A DNA stretch of 64,000 nucleotides from Promerops cafer (taxonomy: Eukaryota; Chordata; Aves; Passeriformes; Nectariniidae), in assembly GCA_013398275.1 (NCBI GenBank), contig VZSE01011544.1, positions 124,001-188,000 on the forward strand, written 5' to 3'. Numbering within the stretch: position 1 is the first letter of the stretch; every line of letters begins with the position of its first letter. A program made the translations under genes and the position numbers. The notes beneath the pieces are model-generated. The model worked only from the letters and a program-made list of their open reading frames with translations. It did not search any database and was not told the DNA's origin. Below, piece after piece: positions 55,199 to 64,000 of this stretch.

Positions 55199-57110
55199 GT
55201 ACAGTGTTCATTACAGTGATGTTTATAAACATGTTCCCCTTCCTGCCACTGGGATTAAATCTGGCCTTGGATGTTTATGCTGCAACAAACTGGGAGTGTT
55301 TCTCCATGAGCAATTCTTACAGTTGTTTTGATTTCTTATCTCTGATAAGGCTTGAAATGTTTCTCTGAACGCCTGACAGTAATGATTTATCAAGACTCAT
55401 CCTAGACATCCAGAGGAGTTAATTAGGAAATGGAGCAGGAGGGAAGCAGAGTTAATGTGCAGAGAGCTTCCCTCAGTCCAAATGAGACTCTCGGGGTGGG
55501 AGGATGGGCTGTGGGGTTCAGTGATAGCTCTGCCAAAGGCTTTGTGGGTTTTCCCCCAAAATCTGGGCTATCCCTTAACTCCCAGTCCATCCAGCAGCTG
55601 GCCAGGGCTGCATTCTCTCACATCTGTTGGATCTCCAGGGCTAAGAAGTGTTCAGTAATCCAGTTCAGTAGGAAATCTCCCCATGGCTTCTCAAATGAGG
55701 CTGTCGGTGTTAAAAGAAGTTTTGTGGGAGGCTGACTTTGATGTGTTGCTGTGGCAGCAGATGCTCCGTGAGCTGTCAGCTGTGAGCGGTCGCCATCTCA
55801 GCCCTCTCAGCTGGGTGACTGGGGACACGACTGGAGGTGCTGGTGGCAGCTCCAGCCTCACAGGGATGCATTCATAAACTCACGGAGCAGTGGCAGCATC
55901 CAGGCTCTGAATCCCTGGCAGGAATGCTGGAGCCCTGGAAACGGATTTTCCTTCAAACCACTCGAGTTCAGGACAAATCCATTGACCTCAGTGTCTTGTC
56001 TAACCTGAGTGGAACATCTGAGCTGCACCCTGGTGGAAATCAGCTCTTTATGCAGATTATTTCAGTTATGCAAATAAATCATCTCCTCATTTGGCAACTG
56101 GGCTTGAGAATCACTTTAATTATGGGACCTTGGCGTTTAATCAGGAGGTGCAGTGCTTTGCTTTGGGGATAATGGAAAGGTGGAAAATTGGGGGTAAAAT
56201 CCAGCTCAGGAAAGTTTGTGTGGTGAGAAGTTAATGCTCCTCGGAGATACTCACAAGAATATTCTGGTTGCAAATAGAAGCAGCAGAAAGGGACCTCCTG
56301 AGTCTGAGCTGGGGCTCTGCCGTGGGGATCTGTGGCCCTGCACTGGGGGTAGGTGAGGAGACAGAAAAGGTCCCTCCTCTGCCTCCCTGGTGAAGTTCAG
56401 GTGCAGCTTGGGCAGGTGAATGTGAGCTGGGGGATGGAACCAGCAGCAAAAGCCACGTGGGAATGTTCCATCTCTGAGTTCAGGAAATGGAGTGTATTTA
56501 GGGCAGGAAAGGGGAAAAAAGGGAGGAAGTAAAGAGGGGGATTTCTAGAGGTCTGAAAGCACTCAGAGAGGGCTTAACAGAGTAAAAGATGAACTCCTGC
56601 ATGGTGGACATTAGCTTTCTTCCCTTGGACATGTCTGGATTGGTAACTTCTAAACCTGGAGTTGGCTCCTTTGGGCTGTTTCGTGTCTCATCTCTTTGTT
56701 CACCGATTTTAGTGTTTGGGCAACGCTAACACAGTGCACAGGGTGGAATGGTTGGGGTGTCCCCTGATCCTTGTGGGTCCCTTCCACCTCAGGAGATCCC
56801 AGGTATTATTTTTGATACATCAATCTCACCTCATTAAACCCTTAATTGTTGCCTAACACTGGGTTACTTTCTTTTCCTTCCTTTTTCTCCCTTTTTTCTC
56901 TTTCTCATGGCCATCAATTTTGCTTTTTTTTCCTGCCTGCTTTCCAAATGTTCTCGATTCATCACCAAGGCACAGCCCTGAAGATGGATGGCCACGTGTC
57001 ACTCATCAGAGCTCACCCAAAATGAGCTGTGAGCAAGGGGAAAAGAAGGGACAGCTGGATTTCTTTGCTTCTTCCCCTCTCAGACTTGTACTTTTGGGCA
57101 TCTCTGATGC

Positions 57111-57148
57111 ATTTCAGGTCCCTCCCAACCCAGACCATTCCAGGATTT
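57111..57148 (+). mobile_element. CR1 LINE 3' terminal scrap
   Basis: Sense terminus: ATTTCAGGTCCCTCCCAACC followed by CAGACCATTCCAGGATTT. Confidence 0.6.
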
Positions 57149-57474
57149 CCTGGGCAGGGGTTAATGTTGTGTTCATCATGTGCTGGCAAACACCCTCTTG
57201 TCTTGCAATTTAATGTGGTGTGAAGGTTCCCTAATAGAATAAGAGCAGCCCTAATCCAATGAGGCATTTGCTAATAAACAGCTTTACTGGATATTAGGGA
57301 ATTTGCGTTGCGTGTTTGTGATGAGGACGTGAATATTAAATGGGTTTCAGTGCCTTAATTTAGACATCCAGGGCTGTTGTCATGTCTCAGTGCCATGACT
57401 TTGCTTTGTTTGCTAAAATCAGAGCTCGTTTCCAAGTCTTTGCTCTTTCAGCTTCTCTCGAATAATTGGGCTTT

Positions 57475-57702
57475 TAGAATCCTGGAATGGGTTGGGTTGG
57501 AAGGGAACTTAAATTCCATCTCATTCCGTCTTCTCCCATGGGCAGAGACACCTTCCACTATCCCAGCTTGCTCCAACCTGGCCTTGGACACTTCAGGAAC
57601 AGAACAGCCACAGCTTCTCTGGGCAACCTGTGCCAGGACCTCCCAACACTCACAGGGAAGGATTTTTTCCATGTATATAACCTAAACTTCCCTGTTTTCA
57701 GC
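57475..57702 (-). mobile_element. CR1 LINE 3' fragment
   Basis: Antisense CR1: TAGAATCCTGGAATGGGTTG, GGAAGGGAACTTAAATTCCA, GGGCAGAGACACCTTCCACT, CACAGCTTCTCTGGGCAACC and CTCACAGGGAAGGATTTTTT. Confidence 0.92.
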
Positions 57703-60327
57703 TGGAACCCAGTCCTCCTTGTCCACTACAGTTTTCCCAGCTCCTGGCTTCCAGCAGGAACCGCTGTGGGGGAATTTTCTGTGAAACCTGAGAGCTGTGG
57801 TGGCTGCAGTTTTCCTTTCCTTGATGAGGGACATAAGGATTTGGTTCCTGTGCAGGACTTCCCCTTCTCTCTGGGACAGACCAGACTGTCCCAAATGCTC
57901 TTCCTTCAAGTTCCCAACTGCTGTGGGATCAGGGAGTCATGTGGAGCCCTGCAGTTATTCCAGAACAGTCTTTTCCCAGTTCCCATTGTGCCTTGTGATT
58001 GTGTCATTGTTCTGAGGTCGCTCCAATCAGGTTCCCTTCCTGATTGCCTTCCCACCGTGCTGGGCTCAGAAACTCAGCACAGACCTGACTACAATTTGAA
58101 TTCTTGGGGTTATTTATGGCTCTGAGATTGCTGTGGGATTTGGGAGATTCTCTACACCTCTTTGTGTCAGACTCTTGTTCCATGACATCCCCAGAGTGGG
58201 CAACGACAGAACCACGTGACTTCGCCCAGCTTTTTCATCTGCTGATAATTTGCAGGACCCTTTTAATGTGAGAATCTTAAATCACTTGCAAATTCCCTGA
58301 TTTGGAGCTTTGGGCTTGTACTCAGATCCAAGGAAAACACATTTACAGTCTCCCTGTGAGTGGGTCGTTGTAGCTCCCTAATTCTGTTTTCCCAGTGAGA
58401 TCTGGTGAATTTACACTCCAAATGGAAGTGGTCAGCTTAGAAAATGAAATTTTTTTTTCCTTCCAGAGATGTTCAAACCTACGTTGGGCAGCCCAGGGGA
58501 CAGAACGTGGGATGTTTCTACCAGCAGAGATTCCTCACTTGTAAATGTGCTGAGCAATGCTGGGGTTTCTCAGGCTCTTCCAACCCTTGGGCTTCCCTTC
58601 CCACCTGTTGTAGGCAGAGAATTGTGTCGTCCTCTGGTCTCTTCCCTGTTCAAACAAAATGTTTCAGTGATGCTGAGTTTATTTGCCTGAGAAAACGTTT
58701 GTTTGAGGCTGTGCATCCAGAGAAAAAACAGCTCCCGGAGCCTCGGCAGCGCCGCTTGCGTTTCCACAGGCGTCGCTCGGAGGCGTTCACTGACACAGCT
58801 GGGAGGAACCTGCCCCCTCTGAGGAGGATTTTGCAGGAATTCCCGTGCCCGCAGAGTGTGCAGGGTCTGGAGAAATGTTTGCAGTCATTACTGCAATGGG
58901 CTTCTGTGCACAGCACAGAAATCCTGCTGCTGGCACAGGGCCCCGCTTCCCTTGCAGCTCACGTCCCACATCTCACAGTGTCTCCTCAAGTTGCTTCCCG
59001 ATCCTCATCCTTCTTCCTGACAAGTGGCTGAGGAGTGAGGAGAAGGACTGCCATCACTCTGCTGTGTGGGCAATTCAGAACCACATCTTGGGCCATATTT
59101 AATTGACTGGAAGTTGAAGTATTTTGTTAGGAGTCAGAAACGATGTGATCCTTGTGATAAGAGCGGAGTTATCTCTGGGCTGACCTAATTACAGCTGCAC
59201 CAGGAATTACCCTCACCTAGCATGTTTCTCTTGATAACCTTTTAATTACTCTTTGAAAAAGCAGCCTGGATAACTTGTACTTAATTACCAATCGAGCACA
59301 AAGCTTTTGATCTTAAAAACAGCAAAATGGAGGAAGAGAGGAAGGGACGAAGGGAAGTGGGGAGGAGACAGTTCCCCCAGTGTTCCTGTGGCTTGCAGAG
59401 ATGCAAATTTGGGGTGAAACAACATCCTGGGGTTCAGTCCTGGTAAAGAAATTCCTGGAAAAACAGCATTTATCAGCTGGGAATGCACAGACTGTGTTGA
59501 GTCACCTCTGGTCCAGTGACATATTCCTTTGTCACTGCCTCATGTCTCCAAGGTGACTACAGTTCTGTCTGCTAAGGAGAAGGATAAATAAAGCAGAGGG
59601 CCAGTTAAATCCTTTGTCACCTTTAGTAAACATCCGAGCCCTACCTTCCTCTCCCCCTCAGCAGAGTCTTTTGTCACTTCCCATTAACTCCATGGGAAAA
59701 GAAACACAACAAAACCCCACTTAAATTTATGTTCTCTGCTTCGTAGGATAAAATCCACTTCATTTTTTTTCTCTCTGGGAAGAGCTGTGTTTGAGCTGCT
59801 CCAGCAGCTCCAGGACCTTTCATCAGTGTCCCTGTTTTGTTCTGAGGAAGTGCTGAGTGTTTAAACTCCGTCTGCAGGATAATAGATGAAACTGGAGCTG
59901 AAAGTCTGGGAGAGGTAATGGAGTTAATGCAACTGCAGCAGGGCTCTGCAATTTCGATTCAGTTTTTCCATATTTATTAGCAGAGGGTGCATCAGGAGGA
60001 GTGATAAAAGCAGCTGATTCAGTCAGAGTGGGAGCTTTTTCCCTGGCACTGTGTGGAATGTTGTAGGCTTAGGAGGAGGCTTGGCACGGATATTTTGGCA
60101 GCCTCCTCAGAGATGGGGATGGAGCAGTTTTGTCCTGGTTTAGGGGTTAAAGGACCTGCTCTCACCTCTGCTCTCCCAGGTGTGAGGTGAGAAACACAGG
60201 CGGGGTCTCTGAAGGTGTTGCTGTTACTCAAATAATATTTTCTTCCCCAAATTGTTTTTGTTTTCCCTCAAACTGCTGATTAACCACGTTTATAGGGACA
60301 ATCTCCCAGCAAAGTCTGACAAACCCC
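57703..60327. other. Intron 2 segment with an isolated long open frame
   Basis: No exon recognised. The + strand is open from an ATG at 58444 for 195 codons to 59031. It begins just before a TTCCTTCCAG acceptor-like string and is Cys/Arg/Ser-rich, with no domain I know. Considered chance. Confidence 0.5.
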
Positions 60328-60438
60328 ACCCCTGGAAGTGTCCAAAGGCAGCTTGGAGCAGCCTGGGATAGTGGAAGGTGTCCCTGCCCATGGCAGGGGG
60401 GGAATGGGATGAGATTTAAGGTCCTGGGATTTTGTGAG
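60328..60438 (+). mobile_element. CR1 LINE 3' fragment
   Basis: Sense CR1: CACCCCTGGAAGTGTCCAAA, GCCTGGGATAGTGGAAGGTG, CCCATGGCAGGGGGGGAATG (approximate spacing) and a TTTTGTGAG end. Confidence 0.9.
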
Positions 60439-62028
60439 TTTTGCTTTAAATTAAGGTATGTGAAGTGGATTAAGTGTAGAAAGATTTTCTGTAATTGGGC
60501 AACATCTACTGAATTTTAATTAAGACTCTGCCCTGGATCAGCTTTTGATGGATCTGTGAGCCCTGGCTGCTGTTGGTGAGTGAGGCAGGGGTTTTTCAGG
60601 GTAAGTTTAAGTAGTGCATGGAAATTCTGGGGAGGATGATGGTGTCGTTCACCTTCCATTTCCACATTGATGCAGTTGTTTAAAGCCTCCTGTGCCTCTG
60701 GCCTGGAGCTGTGCAGGACATGGCTGGGGTGTCCCCTGGCCTGGCTGAGGCAGCAGCAGGAGCTCGTGGGACTCCGCTGTGACCCCGGAGAGCAAAATGC
60801 ACAGAACTTTCCCCCTGAGCCTCTCCTGCTGGGGTTCAGCTACTCTGGGTGACACAGGGGTCCCAGGTTGTTCCTCTCCGGATCCCCCAGGTTGGTTTTT
60901 CCTTCAGGGGAGCTGTTCAGTGACCCCAGCCCTTGCAGACATCGGGAGATGGTGAGGGCTGACTGAGCCCTGCAAACCCTGGAGTGAGGGCTGCAGGTAA
61001 ATCCAGCCTCAGGTGGCTCTCAGGGCTCACTCCTCCTTGTCAGGGATGGCTCATGAGAAACCCAACCGGTGCTCCACTGAGAAATGTTCTCTGGAGCTCT
61101 AGACCAAGTTTATCGTGTTTTTCTTATCTCTTTCATCTGTTTAAGGTGACACAGTCACAGCTACCTCGAGTCACTCGATTCAGACTCAGCTGCCTTCATT
61201 CCTGAGCAGGAATGACAATTCCAGCCCCAGTGGGGAGTTTTTTGGAGTCAGAGGGAGTGAAATGAGGTTTTCCTAGCAGTGGGAGGAGGGAAATCGAACC
61301 AACCCATGGCCCTGGCTTGGTGCTTCTCATTTTTAGATGGCTCTGGGAGGGAGCAGGGCTGGGTGAGGAGGGTGAGGGCAGCACAGGGAGTTTTTGGTCG
61401 TTGGCTCTTGGTTGTTGCCCACCTGCTCTGTGATGAGGAGGTGGCTCCAGTCTGGCCCTGCTTGTAAGAACCTCTCTCAAAAGTATCTTGACTTAATACA
61501 GAACCAAACCCTCAAAAATAACGTCCCTTTGAATCAGTGAGCAGGATGGTGGCAGTGCCCTCTGTGGGGTTTGGTGCCAGGGTGGGGTGGGCAGTGCAGC
61601 AGAGGGTGTGGGGGAAAGGCAGAGCACTGGGATGTGCTGGGAATCCCTCCCAGGAGCAGGGATCAGTCCTGCCCAGAGCCCAGGAGCTGCTCTGCTCCCT
61701 GGGCAAATCCCTTATCAGCTTTCCCAGCTGTAAAATGACATAATCCCAGAATCACAGAGAGCTGCTGGCCTCAGAACTTCTCCATCCTGCCTTTCTTGTG
61801 TTTCAAGCTGTTTCAGACATTTGTGCCTGTTCTCCAGGCTGTGGGACACTGCCTTCCTGCACTGGAGGGCTGCTGGGAGCCCTGCGTGTTCCCAACACCT
61901 CCACTGTGGCAACACTTACTCCTTGTTCCCCACTTGCCCTGTGTTAAGGAATAAACAAACCTTGTGTGATTTCCAGGGGGTTCCAAGAAGTTATTTTTCC
62001 CATTTACTCAATTTCACACCCCTGGTGA
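60439..62028. other. Intron 2 segment, nothing recognised
   Basis: Short frames only. A possible very diverged antisense CR1 start lies near 61743 (AATCCCAGAATCACAGAGAG) but is too short to call. Confidence 0.45.
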
Positions 62029-62113
62029 CTTTTTTCTTTCTTATTTTTTTTCTTTCTTTCTTTTTCTTTTTCTTTTTCTTTTTCTTTTTCTTTTTCTTTT
62101 TTTTTTTTTTTTT
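62029..62113 (+). repeat. CTTT/CTTTTT microsatellite with poly-T tail
   Basis: Begins with CTTT units, changes to about eight CTTTTT hexamers and ends in an approximately 18-base T-run. All pyrimidine on the + strand except two A. Length is probably polymorphic and prone to sequencing error. Confidence 0.9.
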
Positions 62114-62329
62114 AAGAAAAACAGAAATAACCCAAATCTGCCAAGTTCTGAATTGAAGCTGCTGAGCCGTGCTTGGGTTGTATCCAAACTTGTCTTTGTT
62201 TACTCTGAATGTCAGCTTGGATTTGCCAGGGGGTGACTGAGATTTGATGAAGTTTCATGTGAATCTGTCTTTTTCTACCTCTTGGTTTGTCAAAACGAGG
62301 CTGAGAATAGAGAGGGCAGAGTTGGATTT

Positions 62330-62436
62330 CATGGAATTGTGGAAGGGTTTGGGTGGGAAGGCAATTAAAGCTCATCCAGCTCCACCCCCATGGGCAGGGA
62401 CAGCTTCCCCAGTCCCAGCTCCTCCCTGTGCTGGGA
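62330..62436 (-). mobile_element. CR1 LINE 3' fragment, diverged
   Basis: Antisense CR1: CATGGAATTGTGGAAGGGTT, TGGGTGGGAAGGCAATTAAA, GCTCATCCAGCTCCACCCCC, ATGGGCAGGGACAGCTTCCC. It then loses similarity. Confidence 0.8.
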
Positions 62437-64000
62437 CCCCAGGGCTGCAGGCAGCTCTGCAGGTGGGGTCTCACCTGAGCAGGGCAGAGGGGACGAAATC
62501 CCCCTGCAATCCCAGGAAGTCTTGGAAAAACGGGCAGGGAAGGGACGTGAGGAAAATGATAAATCACATCCAACTCCATGGTCTTCCCACTCCATTGTAT
62601 TGCATGGAAAATCAAATTTATTGAAATTTGATGCTCAGTACCTGTCCCCAGTCTGAGCCATGAAGGCCTCATATATCTGAGCCGGCTGGGCTGGCTCTGG
62701 GCTCTATAAATAACACTTTTCTAGTGGGAATTGACCCAAACCCCGCTTTAAACAAGTGGAGAAATCCATCCAGGCTGGGATTTATGAGCTCTGTCACTGT
62801 CCCCTGAGCCCATGTTGGTTAATGAAGCTTTGTCAGTGTCAGAGGTAAGCAAAGGGCTCCTGGGCCGTGATGGATTGTGCTTGGCTTGGGCAGGGGAGGG
62901 AAGTGCTGATTCCTGAGACTGAGAGCTGTGCTGGATAAAATTCCTGGGAAAATCGTTGGTGTTTATGGCACTCCTCTTTATGTGAGAGGTTAAGGAACAG
63001 AAAAAACTGGGGGGTTTTGCCCCTTGCTTGTTACTGTCATGGTAAGAAAAATAAAAATAGCGAATGTCAGAACCAACGGATTGTATTAGTTTGGAATCAA
63101 TTCTCCAGCAGCTGGGATGGGATAAAATGGGCTGTGTGGGGTTGGCTGGTGAAATGTGAGAAGATCCAAGGAGTTGCTGCTGCTTGGAGCGCTCCTGTGC
63201 AGGTGTTTGTTCTGTGCCTGACTCCCAAACAAAAGCAATTGGGTTCTGAGCACAAATCCTTCCACCAAGTTGGGTAAATCCAACTGGGAACTGTTCTTGT
63301 GTCACTGCAGGATCCTTTTAAGCTGGTTGAGAGTTGAATTTTTTTGGTCCAGAGCATCATTTCAGCCTTGCAGGGCTCCAAATGAAAGGACAAGTATCTC
63401 AGTGACACCAGCGAGCTGTGCCTGGCGGACAGAGCTGCCTTTTAAGTGTCTGCAGCATTTGGGAGCTGGGAGTGCTCTCAGATCATGCTCTGCTTGTTTT
63501 ATTGATGGTTAATGAGAGCCTTCGTGTTCATGGGCTCTGAAAAAAAGCTGACATCTCACTGTAATTGTGTTTTTCTTTAATAAATAGAGGGAAAATCTAA
63601 CAGAGCCACTGAGGGGAGAAATTCCTGCCCCAGCCAAGCCTGAGGAAATGCCGGGAGAGAGCGAGCTGGCTCCTCAGGTGTGGCTTTTATCCACAGCCAC
63701 TGGACACACGGAGAGTTCTGCGGGAAGGAGAAGGGATGTGTGAGAGGCTGAGGCAGCAGCACCTGCGGCACAGCCAGAGGGGATCAGCCAGGCCTGGGAG
63801 GAGGAGGAGGAGGATGCTGGAGGGGCTGGGCACTGCCCAGGGCAGAAGTTCTGCCTCCTGTGCAGGGGAATTGCTGGGCCCAGTCCCTGCTCGTGGCTCT
63901 GGGGCCACTGCTGGGCCCCGGGGCAGAGCCTGGGCCTGCTCTGACCTCCCTGCACCCAGGGACAGCCAGGGTCACCCAGGGCTGAGGGCCCCTCTCAGCA
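62437..64000. other. Intron 2 segment to the window end
   Basis: No exon recognised. A frame of 185 codons on the minus strand (62748-63305) has no domain. The last 400 bases are GC-richer with GGAGGAGGAGG repeats near 63797. Confidence 0.45.

Larger units (their letters stand above)
55199..64000 (+). other. CSMD2: CSMD2 intron 2 (5' part, runs off the window)
   Basis: Starts at GTACAG (55199), phase 2. The missing C-terminal third of CUB1 should follow in exon 3; no stretch up to 64000 reads like the expected CUB ending in an acceptor-flanked phase-2 frame, so exon 3 lies downstream. The intron holds CR1 pieces at 57.1, 57.5-57.7, 60.3 and 62.3 kb, a CTTTTT-type microsatellite at 62.03-62.11 kb, an AT-rich island with an octamer motif near 56.07 kb, and a 195-codon open frame at 58444-59031 that I do not regard as a gene. 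Confidence 0.8.

Noticed and set aside
56740..56800. Additional sense CR1 terminus (GTGGGTCCCTTCCACCTCAG)
   Set aside because: The terminal ATTC-TG octamers are missing and similarity is limited to one short block.
61738..61800. Additional antisense CR1 start (AATCCCAGAATCACAGAGAG)
   Set aside because: Only about 25 bases fit and the downstream diagnostic blocks are absent.
55199..64000. CSMD2 exon 3 within the window
   Set aside because: No acceptor-flanked frame resembling the C-terminal third of CUB1 was found.

Overview
The window is vertebrate nuclear DNA, almost certainly from a bird. More than twenty fragments of CR1-type LINE 3' ends lie on both strands, which is the signature interspersed repeat of bird genomes. 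Coding density is very low, introns are large, and splicing is of the GT-AG type. I see nothing prokaryotic: no operon, no CRISPR array, no rRNA and no convincing tRNA. The species cannot be named from the sequence. The only confidently recognised gene is the 5' end of a CUB and Sushi multiple domains gene, best matched to CSMD2, on the + strand.

Layout. Positions 1 to about 33.6 kb are intergenic or 5'-flanking DNA with CR1 relics. They contain a small GC-box/E2F-like promoter candidate at 7.83-7.89 kb, flanked by splice-donor-like sites facing away from it on both strands. They also contain a divergent inverted repeat pair around an assembly gap (21.0-22.4 kb) and a 45-bp minisatellite (26.90-27.18 kb). 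From about 31.6 to 34.2 kb the DNA becomes GC- and CpG-richer and carries G-runs, a TATA-like box (33,628) and pyrimidine tracts. This is read as the CSMD2 promoter and 5' UTR. Exon 1 (about 34,063-34,219) encodes the signal peptide. Intron 1 runs for about 20.8 kb. Exon 2 (54,982-55,198) encodes the N-terminal two thirds of the first CUB domain. Intron 2 starts at 55,199 and continues past the window end; no exon 3 was found.

The two exons fit together: exon 1 ends in phase 1 and exon 2 begins with the two bases that complete an Ala codon. This creates an Ala-Met-Ala signal-peptidase site directly before the Gln-Asn-Cys that opens CUB1. The product would be the start of a very large single-pass neuronal membrane protein. 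The rest is non-coding: CR1 pieces, simple repeats, and several AT-rich repeat-free islands that are plausible but unproven enhancers. I did not find an undescribed protein system. The most unusual signals are the four-unit E2F/Sp1-like promoter array with divergent donors, the inverted repeat pair that brackets the sequence gap, and the frame-preserving 45-bp minisatellite.
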